Part shown: in pieces, positions 37,793-47,361 of the stretch
Numbering within the stretch: the first letter of the stretch is position 1
Layout of the letters: the number at the start of each line of letters is the position of its first letter
Origin: Bacteroidota bacterium
Lineage (GTDB): Bacteria > Bacteroidota > Bacteroidia > Chitinophagales > Chitinophagaceae
Direction of reading: 5' to 3'
Length of the DNA: 64,000 nt
Assembly: GCA_016866355.1 (NCBI GenBank)
Contig: VGMN01000002.1
Span: 148,086-212,085 of the forward strand
The notes under the pieces: model-generated
Told to the model about the DNA's origin: nothing
The model's input: only the letters and a program-made list of their open reading frames with translations
Databases searched by the model: none
Position numbers and translations under genes: made by a program

Positions 37793-40300
37793 ATGAAAAA
37801 GTATACGCTTTGTTTGTGTTTGCTACAGCTCTTTTTTAGCAGTATTCTGGCACAATTAAAATCCCCATCTGAATTTTTAGGCTATTCTTTGGGCAGCCGG
37901 CATACGCCACATCATTTAGTCCAGCGGTATATGGAATATGTAGCCACAAGTAAGCCTAGTCATGTCCAGTTAAGGGAGTATGGTCGTACGGAGGAGAACC
38001 GTCCGCTGCTTATACTAGCCGTTTCCTCACCGCAAAATATTAGCAGGCTGGAAGAAATAAGAAATAGCAACCTGGCTCTCACCCATGGTGCTGTGGCATT
38101 TGGTGCGGAACAGCTCAGCGCATTACCTGCCATTGTTTGGTTAAGTTATAATGTACATGGAAATGAAGCCTCTTCTACTGAAGCGGCTATGTTAACCTTA
38201 TATGAGTTATTAAGAGAGGGATCAGATTGTGCAGCCTGGCTTACCAATACGGTAGTATTAATTGATCCTTGCTTAAATCCAGACGGAAGAGATCGTTATG
38301 TGAATTGGTATCAATCTGTTGTTGGGAAAAAGTTTAATGCTAACCCCTTGTCTCGAGAGCATCAGGAACCATGGCCTGGGGGTCGTTCCAATCATTATTA
38401 TTTTGACCTGAACAGAGACTGGGCCTGGTTGACACAAATAGAAAGTCAGCAGCGAATAAAATTGTATCGAGGTTGGATGCCTCATGTACATGTGGACTTA
38501 CATGAGCAAGGATATAATGAGCCATATTATTTTGCACCAGCTGCAGAACCCTATCACGAAGTGATCACCCCTTGGCAGCGAAAATTTCAACAAGAGATTG
38601 GCACTAATCATGCTCGTTATTTTGATCAAAATGGTTGGTTGTATTTTACCAAAGAACGATTTGATCTTCTTTATCCATCATATGGCGATACCTATCCGGT
38701 TTATAATGGCTCTATAGGTATGACTTATGAGCAAGGGGGAATCAGGGCTGGGTTGGGTGTTGTGAACGAGGATGGTGATACACTCACATTATATAATCGG
38801 CTCATTCATCACGTTACTACTTCACTTAGTACAATAGAGGTAAGCGCAGGTCAACAACAGAAGTTGGTGCAGGAATTTGCTGCCTTTTTTGAAAATGGCA
38901 GAAGTAAAGGAATGGGGGGATACAAATCTTTTATTATAAAAGGTGAGGCTAATCGGGAAGCTTATTTACAAAAATTAGTAACATTACTTGATGCCCACGG
39001 TATCGAGTATAGGACCGGCACTAACACGACGGCTAAAGGGTATAATTATGCTACCGCTAAAGAGGAGACTTTCTCAGTATCAGCAGCTGATATTGTAATC
39101 AATATAGCGCAAACAAATGCGGCCTTAGTCCAGGTTTTATTTGAACCTCGAACTTTGTTGGCAGATTCTGCTACCTATGATATTACAGCGTGGTCATTAC
39201 CTTATGCTTATGGACTACAGGCCTATGCTACAAAAGAAAAAATTGCGCAAGGTGGAAACTGGAAGCTTTCGCCTGTTTCTAACACCACAACAACTTATGG
39301 TTATGCGCTTCCTTGGAACAGCCCTGCTGTAGCTTCTTTTGCAGCTCGATTATTGCAAGCAGGAGTTAAACTTCGTTATGCGGAGGACAGTTTTTACACC
39401 AATGGCAAAAAGTTTAATCCGGGAACAATATTGATTTTGAAAACCTCAAACGAAAGATGGGGGGATGCATTTTTTGAAAAAGTTCGCCTTTGGGCAAATG
39501 AACAATCGATCAATATTGTTCCACTTTCCTCAGGGCTTGTTCAGCAAGGTGCAGATTTTGGTAGTGATAAAGTACATCCGCTTCGTACGCCACGTGTTGC
39601 ATTATTGAGTGGGGAGGGAACCTATAGTCTTAGTGTTGGAGAAGTTTGGCATTTTTTTGAAAAGCAGCTAAATTATCCTGTCACTTTATTGAATCAAAGT
39701 TCTTTTGCAAGTGCTGATCTTGCATCTTTTGATGTTTTGGTTTTAGCTGAGGGGCGGTATCGTTTTTTGGAAAATCGGGAATCATTTGAGGGCGTTCAAA
39801 AGTGGATCCAAGGTGGTGGGCGCTTGATAGTTTTAGGAGAAACTACAGCCCAACTTGCAAAATTAGACTTGGGTTTAGTCCTTCGAAAGGAGGATAACAG
39901 TTCCGATAAAATTGCTCCATCTGTATTATTTAAGAATAGAGAAAGGGATCAAATAAGCACCATTACAACGGGTTCTATTTGGAAAGTTTCACTCGACGCT
40001 TCTCATCCATTAGCATTTGGTTATCCAGGATTTTATTATTCATTAAAAACTGACGGTACGCTATTTGAATTGTTTAAGGAAGATAAAGGTTGGAATGTGG
40101 GACAAACACTTCAGGAAGGACCCTTAGCAGGTTTTGTTGGCAGCCGTCTTCAACCAACTTTAAAAGGAGGACTTGTTATAGGCCAACTGTCTGTTGGTCG
40201 TGGAAATATTAGCTTTTTTGCAGATAATATTTTATTCCGCAATTTTTGGGAGAATGGAAAATTACTTTTTTGTAATGCTTTATTTTTTGATGCTCGATGA
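37793..40300 (+). CDS. Secreted M14-family zinc carboxypeptidase with C-terminal GATase1-like domain
   Basis: An 835-residue protein with an N-terminal signal peptide (to about AQ, residue 21). The M14 domain carries HxxE in VHGNEASSTE, the third zinc His in VDLHEQG and a candidate catalytic Glu in GMTYEQGG. After residue about 590 an alpha/beta domain follows (RVALLSGEGTYSLSVGEVWHF, FDVLVLAEGRYRF, GGRLIVLGE) that resembles a GATase1-like fold. The substrate is unknown; a peptide or peptidoglycan fragment is plausible. Its TGA overlaps the PIG-L start. Confidence 0.85.
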   Translation: MKKYTLCLCLLQLFFSSILAQLKSPSEFLGYSLGSRHTPHHLVQRYMEYVATSKPSHVQLREYGRTEENRPLLILAVSSPQNISRLEEIRNSNLALTHGAVAFGAEQLSALPAIVWLSYNVHGNEASSTEAAMLTLYELLREGSDCAAWLTNTVVLIDPCLNPDGRDRYVNWYQSVVGKKFNANPLSREHQEPWPGGRSNHYYFDLNRDWAWLTQIESQQRIKLYRGWMPHVHVDLHEQGYNEPYYFAPAAEPYHEVITPWQRKFQQEIGTNHARYFDQNGWLYFTKERFDLLYPSYGDTYPVYNGSIGMTYEQGGIRAGLGVVNEDGDTLTLYNRLIHHVTTSLSTIEVSAGQQQKLVQEFAAFFENGRSKGMGGYKSFIIKGEANREAYLQKLVTLLDAHGIEYRTGTNTTAKGYNYATAKEETFSVSAADIVINIAQTNAALVQVLFEPRTLLADSATYDITAWSLPYAYGLQAYATKEKIAQGGNWKLSPVSNTTTTYGYALPWNSPAVASFAARLLQAGVKLRYAEDSFYTNGKKFNPGTILILKTSNERWGDAFFEKVRLWANEQSINIVPLSSGLVQQGADFGSDKVHPLRTPRVALLSGEGTYSLSVGEVWHFFEKQLNYPVTLLNQSSFASADLASFDVLVLAEGRYRFLENRESFEGVQKWIQGGGRLIVLGETTAQLAKLDLGLVLRKEDNSSDKIAPSVLFKNRERDQISTITTGSIWKVSLDASHPLAFGYPGFYYSLKTDGTLFELFKEDKGWNVGQTLQEGPLAGFVGSRLQPTLKGGLVIGQLSVGRGNISFFADNILFRNFWENGKLLFCNALFFDAR

Positions 40301-42765
40301 AATGGAATAAGCTAGCACTTTTATTACTAATAGGACTGCAACAGTCCTTTGCGCAACCCACTGTTTCTTCCATCTACCAGGGGATACAAAAGTTGGGAAT
40401 TACCGGCTCTGTTTTATACATAGCCGCGCACCCCGATGATGAAAATACGCGGTTGATTGCGTATCTCGCTAACAATCGTCTGCTACGAACGGGTTATCTC
40501 TCGTTAACCAGAGGTGATGGTGGTCAGAACTTAATAGGTCAGGAGCAAGGAATAGAGCTGGGGTTAATTCGAACACAAGAGTTGTTAGCTGCTCGAAGAA
40601 TTGATGGTGGGGAACAGTTTTTTACTCGGGCATATGATTTCGGGTATTCAAAAACTCCTGTGGAAACATTTAGAATATGGGATAGGGAAAAAATCTTGCA
40701 TGATATAGTATGGGTAATTCGAACATTTGAACCAGATGTGGTTATTACTAGATTTCCTACTACGGGTGAGGGTGGACATGGGCATCACACGGCTTCTGCA
40801 ATTCTTGCAGGGGAGGCTGTGATGGCAGCCGCTGACTCCACGCGTTTTCCAGCTCAACTGGCCTACACTTCGGGAGTATGGCGTGTAAAACGATTACTTT
40901 GGAACACCTTCAACTTCGGAGGTAATGTTACTATCCGCGAGGATCAATTGAAGTTAGATGTAGGCGGGTATAATAGTTTGCTCGGAAAGAGTTACGGGGA
41001 AATTGCTGCGCAAAGCCGTAGTCAACACAAAAGTCAGGGATTTGGTGTTCCTGTTTCCAGAGGGGAAGCCTTCGAGTACTTTAAATTAATTGATGGTCTG
41101 CCTGCTACCAAGGATTTAATGGAAGGTATTTCGCTGGATTGGAGTAGTAGATTTGGATACAATTTAATTCAACAACAAGTTGATAGCCTGGCAAAGCATT
41201 TTAATTGGCTAAATCCAAAAGCTTCACTTCCTGGCTTGCTCAGTTTGCACCAGTCATTGGATGCCCTTGCAGCTTCCTCCATTATTACGCAAAAGAAAAA
41301 AGAACTTAAAGAACTGATACTAGCAGTGAGTGGCATTTATTTAGAGGTAACGGCAACACAGGTTCGTGCTGTGCGGGGGGACTCTTTGCAGATAACACTT
41401 TTGGCTGTTGATCGACTTGGTTCTGCTCCTTTACTAGAAAAAGCGCAGTTACTAGATTTTAATTTAGTTACTAATTCCCTTTTGTTAAGGCCAAACAAAA
41501 CTGCCTCATTCAGTGCCAAATATTTTATACATCCCTCTATTCCAGTTTCTCAGCCTTATTGGTTGCAGTTACCTATGCAACAAGGATATTTTGAGGTGAA
41601 CGAGTTACGCTTAATTGGAAAACCTGAAAATGACGCTGCACTGACGTGTAACATAGATTTGAAATGGGGTAATCAGGTAATCAGTTTTCAGGTACCTGTT
41701 CGTCATAAATTTACAGATCCTGTAAAAGGTGAGTTGCAATGGCCGCTGGAAGTGGTTCCTTCCGTTTCTATTCAACCTGAGGAAAATGTTCAATTGGCTA
41801 CTGTAGCAAATAATGTGATAAAAGGTCAAGTGCAAGTAGCTGGTTTAGCGTTGCAAGAAAATATTACCCCACTGCTTACAACTGCTAAAAATGATAAAGG
41901 GTTTGTGACTCCTACACGCATCGCTATGGTTCAAAAAGATCAATTACAGCGTTATGATTATACGTTGCATAGTAAAGAAAAAGCAGATACCTTATTGATG
42001 GGCGTTTCGCTCAGCAATGGGGATGCTATTACAACAACAACTACTACTATTCGCTATGATCATATTCCGCCAATTACATATTTTAAACCAGCTACTGTTT
42101 ACACGCGTAATTTTCAAGTTAAGATTGGAGGAAAAAAAATTGGGTATATACCCGGGGCGGGGGATAAAATTCCTGAGGGCTTAAAACGGCTTGGGTATCT
42201 AGTAACTGTGTTAGATGAGGATTTATTGTCATCATTGCCTTTACAGCAATTTGATGCAATCATAACTGGTGTAAGAGCACATAATACGCAGGATTGGCTT
42301 AATAAGTATTACGAAAAATTGATGAAGTATATCGAAGAGGGGGGTAATTATGTGGTGCAGTATAATACTAGTAACCAAATTGGGCCTGTCAAAGCTAAGA
42401 TAGGGCCATACCCCTTTGTTATTACAAGAAATAGAATTACAGATCAAGAGGCAAAAGTTGATTTTTTACAACCTAAGCATCCTGTATTCAACTTTCCAAA
42501 CAAGATAACACAGGAAGATTTTTTAGGTTGGATACAAGAGCGAAGTGTTTATCATGGGTTAGATACTGCTGGCATACTTCAGCCTTTAGTTAGCATGGCA
42601 GATCCTGATGAAAAAGCGGATATGGGATCTTTACTGGTAGTACGTTATGGTAAAGGCTGGTTTACTTACACGGGGCTTTCATTATTCAGGCAAATTCCTG
42701 CTGGAGTTCCAGGAGCCTATCGTTTACTGGCTAATTTGTTGGCATTGGGAGGTGTTGAAAAGTAA
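40297..42765 (+). CDS. Secreted PIG-L family deacetylase, large form
   Basis: An 822-residue protein with signal peptide (to about QSFAQ). The N-terminal PIG-L domain has AAHPDDENT (zinc Asp/His) near residue 47 and a GGHGHHTAS motif near 155, so it should remove acetyl groups from an N-acetylated sugar or similar. A long beta-rich middle leads to a C-terminal GATase1-like module (KIGYIPGAGDKIPEGLKRLGY, FDAIITGVRAHN, GGNYVVQYN). It is translationally coupled (ATGA) to the M14 peptidase. Confidence 0.84.
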   Translation: MKWNKLALLLLIGLQQSFAQPTVSSIYQGIQKLGITGSVLYIAAHPDDENTRLIAYLANNRLLRTGYLSLTRGDGGQNLIGQEQGIELGLIRTQELLAARRIDGGEQFFTRAYDFGYSKTPVETFRIWDREKILHDIVWVIRTFEPDVVITRFPTTGEGGHGHHTASAILAGEAVMAAADSTRFPAQLAYTSGVWRVKRLLWNTFNFGGNVTIREDQLKLDVGGYNSLLGKSYGEIAAQSRSQHKSQGFGVPVSRGEAFEYFKLIDGLPATKDLMEGISLDWSSRFGYNLIQQQVDSLAKHFNWLNPKASLPGLLSLHQSLDALAASSIITQKKKELKELILAVSGIYLEVTATQVRAVRGDSLQITLLAVDRLGSAPLLEKAQLLDFNLVTNSLLLRPNKTASFSAKYFIHPSIPVSQPYWLQLPMQQGYFEVNELRLIGKPENDAALTCNIDLKWGNQVISFQVPVRHKFTDPVKGELQWPLEVVPSVSIQPEENVQLATVANNVIKGQVQVAGLALQENITPLLTTAKNDKGFVTPTRIAMVQKDQLQRYDYTLHSKEKADTLLMGVSLSNGDAITTTTTTIRYDHIPPITYFKPATVYTRNFQVKIGGKKIGYIPGAGDKIPEGLKRLGYLVTVLDEDLLSSLPLQQFDAIITGVRAHNTQDWLNKYYEKLMKYIEEGGNYVVQYNTSNQIGPVKAKIGPYPFVITRNRITDQEAKVDFLQPKHPVFNFPNKITQEDFLGWIQERSVYHGLDTAGILQPLVSMADPDEKADMGSLLVVRYGKGWFTYTGLSLFRQIPAGVPGAYRLLANLLALGGVEK

Positions 42766-42768
42766 CGA

Positions 42769-42936
42769 ATGGGTAACTATCAAAAACAACGAGCTAATTG
42801 GGCCTTTGGTTTGGCCATTCTATTGGGGTTAGGGTTGGGCATTTTTATAAAGCGTATAAAGGTTGGTTTGATTATTGGGTTGGTTTTGGGGGGATTGATA
42901 CTATTAACAGGTTGGTTGCGTCAAAGAAGAAAATAA
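42769..42936 (+). CDS. 55-residue membrane microprotein
   Basis: A short frame starting 3 nt after the PIG-L stop: basic N-terminus (MGNYQKQRAN), two Gly/Leu-rich hydrophobic segments (about residues 11-28 and 32-47) joined by KRIK, and a basic tail. The Gly spacing suggests a tight helical hairpin. No family recognised. Its position within a compact operon supports it being real. Confidence 0.6.
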   Translation: MGNYQKQRANWAFGLAILLGLGLGIFIKRIKVGLIIGLVLGGLILLTGWLRQRRK

Positions 42937-42940
42937 TAGT

Positions 42941-43066
42941 ATGAGTAAGTCATCAGACAACAAGCCTCCTTTTTTTTCAACATGGAATAGTTGGTATTGG
43001 GGCTTGATTATATACTTGTTGCTACTCATTTTTTTATTTTATAAGCTTACAATTTATTTTCAATGA
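42941..43066 (+). CDS. 41-residue single-span protein coupled to the symporter
   Basis: A 41-residue frame: polar head with PPFFSTWNSWYW and one transmembrane helix (GLIIYLLLLIFLFY). Its stop overlaps the symporter ATG (ATGA). Small proteins with a PFF-x-x-W-x-x-WY head directly ahead of SSS transporters are familiar from other Bacteroidota, so I infer an accessory subunit. No motif shows this directly. Confidence 0.6.
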   Translation: MSKSSDNKPPFFSTWNSWYWGLIIYLLLLIFLFYKLTIYFQ

Positions 43067-44808
43067 GTAGACTCGATTGGGGCGTACTGATTGCAACGTT
43101 GGTGGGTATTATTTTGTATGGTTTATACAAAAGCAAAACCTCTCGTGACCTGGATGGCTATTTTCGCTCAAATCGTAATCTTGGCTGGGGCTTAGTATTA
43201 CTCAGTATCATGGGGACCCAAGCCAGCGCTATTACCTTTTTGTCTGCGCCAGGGCAAGCTTTTACTGATGGAATGCGTTTTGTGCAATATTATTTTGGCT
43301 TACCCCTGGCCATGATTGTTATTGCAATTTTTTTTATTCCTGTTTTTCAACGACTACAAGTGTACACGGCATATGAGTACTTGGAAAGCCGTTTTGATGG
43401 GAAAACCCGCTCCTTGACATCATTTCTATTTTTGCTGCAGCGGGGTCTTTCCACAGGTATTAGCGTATTTGCACCATCACTTATCCTCTCATCACTGCTG
43501 GGTTGGAGTCTTACTTCTACTACTATAATCATGGGGGGATTGTTGATTATATATACTTTGTTTGGGGGGGCAAAGGCAGTTGCTTATACGCAGCAATTGC
43601 AATTGAGTATCATATTTGCTGGTTTATTTTTAGCAGGGTGGATGGTGGTTGCCTTATTGCCTCCTGCAATTGGATTTACAGAGGCATTGCGTATTGGCGG
43701 TAAGGTGGGGAAATTTTCAATCATCACAAGCGGGTTTACGAATGGAAATTTTGATTGGAGTGATCAGTATAATATTTGGAGTGGATTAGTGGGAGGTTTT
43801 TTTCTGGCCTTATCTTATTTTGGTACGGACCAGAGTCAAGTGGGGCGTTATTTAACGGGACGTTCGGTCAGAGAAAGCAAATTGGGTTTGCTTATGAATG
43901 GATTTGTGAAAGTACCCATGCAATTTTTTATTTTATTATTAGGAGTATTAGTATTTTCTTTTTACCAATTCACTAAGGCTCCCATTTTTTTTAATCAGGT
44001 CCAACTTGCAAAGATCCAGGCACATCCTGTATATGCTGATTCACTTCGTTTGGCACAGGTAAGATTCGATGAAATAGCGGCAGCTAAAAGGCAGCTATTG
44101 GGTCAATACGCTTCCAATAAATCTGCTATGGTAACCACTAGTCGTAGTCAAGATTCTATTTTAGATGCCTATCGTGTACTCCATCTCGAATCAGAGTCTA
44201 TAAGAGCTCGGTTGAAATTTTGGCTTAATAAAAAAATCGAAGGGGGAGACGGCAATGATACCAATTACATCTTCCTTCGATTTGTGGTAGATCATTTACC
44301 AGCTGGTTTAGTAGGATTATTGATTGCTATCATTTTTCTAGCTTCATGGGGAAGCATTGCTGCTGCCATTAATTCGCTTGCGGCAGCCACCATGATTGAT
44401 TTTCACAGGCGATTTAGTAAAAATTCAATCACAGATGAATCAGCATTTCGTTGGTCACGCTGGTATACACTTGTCTGGGGAATCTTTTGTATTGTAGTAG
44501 CGCTATTTACCTACAATATTGGGAATAGTTTGATTGAGGCTGTAAACGTATTAGGCTCCCTTTTCTATGGGGTTGTATTAGGAATTTTCTGTGTTGCTTT
44601 ATTTTTACCTGTAGTAAAAAGTGGGACATTGGTTTTTGGGTCAGCCATTTTAGCTGAAGCCATTGTGATACTGGTTTTCTATTTGAGTAAAACGGGATTC
44701 ATAAAGCTGGGCTTTCTATGGCTCAACCCGCTGGGAGTTATTGCCGTGCTCTTTTTTGCCACGGCGGGGCATTATTTATTATCTACCAGTAGAAAGTTCT
44801 TCCTATGA
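43063..44808 (+). CDS. Sodium:solute symporter (SSS family)
   Basis: A 581-residue transporter of the SLC5-like LeuT fold with about 13 membrane spans. Visible are YRSNRNLGWG-type N-terminal loop (DGYFRSNRNLGWGL), GTQASAITFLSAPGQAF, and WGSIAAAINSLAAATMIDFHRRF. A hydrophilic helical insert of about 90 residues (about 310-400) separates two membrane spans. Substrate unknown. It is the end of the M14/PIG-L operon, which suggests uptake of a product of those enzymes. Confidence 0.88.
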   Translation: MSRLDWGVLIATLVGIILYGLYKSKTSRDLDGYFRSNRNLGWGLVLLSIMGTQASAITFLSAPGQAFTDGMRFVQYYFGLPLAMIVIAIFFIPVFQRLQVYTAYEYLESRFDGKTRSLTSFLFLLQRGLSTGISVFAPSLILSSLLGWSLTSTTIIMGGLLIIYTLFGGAKAVAYTQQLQLSIIFAGLFLAGWMVVALLPPAIGFTEALRIGGKVGKFSIITSGFTNGNFDWSDQYNIWSGLVGGFFLALSYFGTDQSQVGRYLTGRSVRESKLGLLMNGFVKVPMQFFILLLGVLVFSFYQFTKAPIFFNQVQLAKIQAHPVYADSLRLAQVRFDEIAAAKRQLLGQYASNKSAMVTTSRSQDSILDAYRVLHLESESIRARLKFWLNKKIEGGDGNDTNYIFLRFVVDHLPAGLVGLLIAIIFLASWGSIAAAINSLAAATMIDFHRRFSKNSITDESAFRWSRWYTLVWGIFCIVVALFTYNIGNSLIEAVNVLGSLFYGVVLGIFCVALFLPVVKSGTLVFGSAILAEAIVILVFYLSKTGFIKLGFLWLNPLGVIAVLFFATAGHYLLSTSRKFFL

Positions 44809-44840
44809 AAAAGCCGCATTCCAATGAATGCGGCTTTTTA
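44808..44840. terminator. Bidirectional terminator, symporter / DUF2911
   Basis: AAAAAGCCGCATTC (44808-44821) pairs with GAATGCGGCTTTTT (44826-44839), a 14-bp stem with T runs on both strands. Confidence 0.92.
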
Positions 44841-44855
44841 TGAAATCTTAGATTC

Positions 44856-45686
44856 TTATTTTAATTCAGCTAGTAACTTGTCATTTAGCTTTACATAATC
44901 CATATTTTTTGCTGCTAAAGCTAACTCCTTAGATTTTTGTGCTGTTGCTTTTGCTTCCGCTTTCTTTCCAAGTTTTGCCTGACAGTTGGCTAATTGATGG
45001 TGTATCCAATAAGCTGTGGGTGTTGCAGCTGCCGCTTTTTCAAACCAGCTAAGTGCTTGGTTCAGATCCTTCCCATTATCCATCAAGTACATTGCTGCAT
45101 TAAAGTAAGGTGGCTTTTCACCTTGCATGGCCGTATTAATTTGTTGCATAATACGTGTATCAATATCTGTTTCAACTGTTAGGGCAACAGTAACCTGATC
45201 CCAGCTTAGTTCAATTTGACACTGGGTAGATTTTATGTTATCTACTTGAATCATGAAATTTTCTGTTCTAGCACTACTTTTAGATACAGGTGCGTTTACA
45301 CGTACAACATCCATTTCCTGTTTATAAGCTGCAGGGCTAGTTACATCTGTTTGCTTGGAAATAATTAATGTCCAGGTGTCCTTATTGGGGATGCTCAAAA
45401 GTCCATATTTCCCGGGGGCTAATTTGACTCCTCCAATTGTTACTTCATCGCTAAATTGAAGTGTGGTGGCTCCATTTGCTCCAGTTCTCCATACATTTCC
45501 ATAAGGCACTAAATCACCAAATATTTTACGTCCTTTCATGGCTGGTCTGGAATAAGAGATTTCAATATTGCCCAAACCAAAATCTTGTTTTATAGTTTGT
45601 GCAGGGCTAGGAGCGGGGGTACGTAGCTGTGCTTGGCTAGTGATAATACTGCCTATCAAGAGAGCTACCATCATAATTTTTTTCAT
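44856..45686 (-). CDS. DUF2911 domain protein with C-terminal TPR-like repeats
   Basis: A 276-residue secreted protein: signal peptide (MMVALLIGSIITSQAQ), then a DUF2911 domain (SYSRPAMKGRKIFGDLVPYGNVWRTGAN, APGKYGLLSIP; about 40-170) and helical TPR-like repeats (ALSWFEKAAAATPTAYWIHH, AKLGKKAEA). The role is unknown. A minus-strand TACTTTTG box is at 45708-45715. ATG 45686 is used; the frame upstream would overlap xerD. Confidence 0.85.
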   Translation of the reverse strand: MKKIMMVALLIGSIITSQAQLRTPAPSPAQTIKQDFGLGNIEISYSRPAMKGRKIFGDLVPYGNVWRTGANGATTLQFSDEVTIGGVKLAPGKYGLLSIPNKDTWTLIISKQTDVTSPAAYKQEMDVVRVNAPVSKSSARTENFMIQVDNIKSTQCQIELSWDQVTVALTVETDIDTRIMQQINTAMQGEKPPYFNAAMYLMDNGKDLNQALSWFEKAAAATPTAYWIHHQLANCQAKLGKKAEAKATAQKSKELALAAKNMDYVKLNDKLLAELK

Positions 45687-45707
45687 AGTGATTGCTTGTT
45701 TGAAATA

Positions 45708-45715
45708 CAAAAGTA
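45708..45715 (-). promoter_or_regulatory. -7 box of the DUF2911 gene
   Basis: TACTTTTG on the minus strand matches TAnnTTTG, 21 nt before the start. Confidence 0.6.
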
Positions 45716-45735
45716 GTGTAATCGGCGGAATGTAA

Positions 45736-46647
45736 TTAGTGTCGATTACCTTTAAAGCCAGGATGAAATTCAACCAGCGTTTTTCTTAAAAAATCGCGGT
45801 CTAAATGTGTGTAAATCTCTGTGGTAGTAATACTGGAGTGTCCCAACATTTCTTGAACAGCTCGTAGGTCAGCCCCTCCCTCAATCAAGTGTGTAGCAAA
45901 GGAATGTCTAAAAGTATGGGGAGAAACTGTTTTTTGAATGCCAGCTGCTTTTGCTAAATCCCTAATGATATAAAATACCATGACTCTGGAAAGTGGCCCA
46001 CCTCTTTTATTTAAAAATAAAAAGTCCTCTTTTCCCTTTTGCGGAACAATTTGTTGCCGGGTGGTCTGTCTGTACAAGTTAATATAGTCGACTGCACTAT
46101 CTCCGATAGGTACCAGTCTTTCTTTATCGCCTTTACCTCTAACGCGTATAAAACCTAAATCAAGGTAAAGTTTCGAAAGCTGTAAAGTAACTAGTTCACT
46201 TACGCGAAGCCCGCAACTATATAAGGTTTCCAGCATCGCTTTATTTCTTGTGCTTTCAGGCTTACTCAGGTCAATTTGTGCAATTAGTTTTTCTATTTCT
46301 TCAAAGCTAAGCGTATCTGGAAGGGCCCTTTTTTTTTGAGGGGCTTCCAGTGAAGTAGTAGGATCTTCTTGACAGATTTGCTCCAATAAGCAATAACGGT
46401 AAAAGGATTTTATGCCAGATAGGATTCTTGCTTGTGAGCTTGCTGAGAAGCCATTTTCATGAATCCATTTTAAGAACATCCGCAGGTGATCCGCCTTAAC
46501 GCTTGTTGGTGAATTTCCCAATTGGATTGAAGATAAAAACCGACAGAACAGAGACAGGTCCCTCAGATAAGCTTCTATGGAATTTTCTGCAAGCGATTTT
46601 TCCAATTGCAGCCAGGCTTTAAATCCTTTTTGATATACCTGCCACAT
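45736..46647 (-). CDS. xerD: Tyrosine recombinase, XerD type
   Basis: A 303-residue Xer recombinase with the full catalytic set: Arg in CGLRVSEL, Lys in GKGDKERL, HTFRHSF, His in MLGHSS and Tyr in EIYTH. The N-terminal core-binding domain (LEKSLAENSIEAYLRDL, about 15-31) is typical. It is the likely partner of the recombinase at 2392-3300 for dif recombination. It lies 6 nt after the lipoprotein gene on the same strand. Confidence 0.9.
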   Translation of the reverse strand: MWQVYQKGFKAWLQLEKSLAENSIEAYLRDLSLFCRFLSSIQLGNSPTSVKADHLRMFLKWIHENGFSASSQARILSGIKSFYRYCLLEQICQEDPTTSLEAPQKKRALPDTLSFEEIEKLIAQIDLSKPESTRNKAMLETLYSCGLRVSELVTLQLSKLYLDLGFIRVRGKGDKERLVPIGDSAVDYINLYRQTTRQQIVPQKGKEDFLFLNKRGGPLSRVMVFYIIRDLAKAAGIQKTVSPHTFRHSFATHLIEGGADLRAVQEMLGHSSITTTEIYTHLDRDFLRKTLVEFHPGFKGNRH

Positions 46648-46653
46648 ACGGGG

Positions 46654-47310
46654 TTATTGCATAATGATATTCTTCTCTTTAACTACCCACTCATTGCCAA
46701 TCTTGATTTTTGCCCATATTTTATTTCGGGTAATTGATACGCTGTCAATGTGATCATGAATAACATCGTAATCGATTGCTAGTTTTTCTCCAAAAGTCAT
46801 CATGGCTTTTTTGCCATCCATAGCATCTTCCACAAAGAGATTACCCCGATCGGTATTGGCAATAAGTCCCTCTTCGATTGAAAATTTAGGATCCAACGGG
46901 TTGAGTCCACTGCTTTTTAGGCTGAAAGGTGTTGCTTTATCATAGGGCAATTTAATTTGAAATCCACGTCCGGTAATACAGTCATTAAACAGAATCCAGG
47001 CATATTGATTTTCTTTAAATTGGACTTTTATAAAGTCTTTATTGATTTTTACCGTTCTTCCAATTAGATAGGCAAATCCAATTTTTCTTTTTGTGCCTAA
47101 GCCAGTATAACTCCAGCTTAATGTGTCAGGCAGACAGTTTGCTACACTTATCTCTACATAAGGGGTGTCTTCATGTGTACCCGTAAAACGAATATTCTCG
47201 TTGATACAAGCCGTATCACAGAATGTAGGGGGAGCAGCGGCAAACCAACTACAGGATTGAATACTGCCTATGGCAATTGCTATAGCAACAAATAATAGGG
47301 TGGTCCGCAT
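46654..47310 (-). CDS. Putative lipoprotein, unknown function
   Basis: A 218-residue protein whose N-terminus MRTTLLFVAIAIAIGSIQSC ends in a lipobox-like sequence with Cys20. The rest is beta-rich (VEISVANCLPDTLSWSY, VKVQF-type strands) without a family I recognise. A TAAATTTG box on the minus strand (47325-47332) lies 14 nt before the start. Confidence 0.7.
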   Translation of the reverse strand: MRTTLLFVAIAIAIGSIQSCSWFAAAPPTFCDTACINENIRFTGTHEDTPYVEISVANCLPDTLSWSYTGLGTKRKIGFAYLIGRTVKINKDFIKVQFKENQYAWILFNDCITGRGFQIKLPYDKATPFSLKSSGLNPLDPKFSIEEGLIANTDRGNLFVEDAMDGKKAMMTFGEKLAIDYDVIHDHIDSVSITRNKIWAKIKIGNEWVVKEKNIIMQ

Positions 47311-47324
47311 AGGTTGTGTTTTGA

Positions 47325-47332
47325 CAAATTTA
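47325..47332 (-). promoter_or_regulatory. -7 box of the lipoprotein gene
   Basis: TAAATTTG on the minus strand fits TAnnTTTG; no -33 element seen. Confidence 0.5.
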
Positions 47333-47361
47333 ATCCCTTTGAATAACTATCTTCGCGCACC

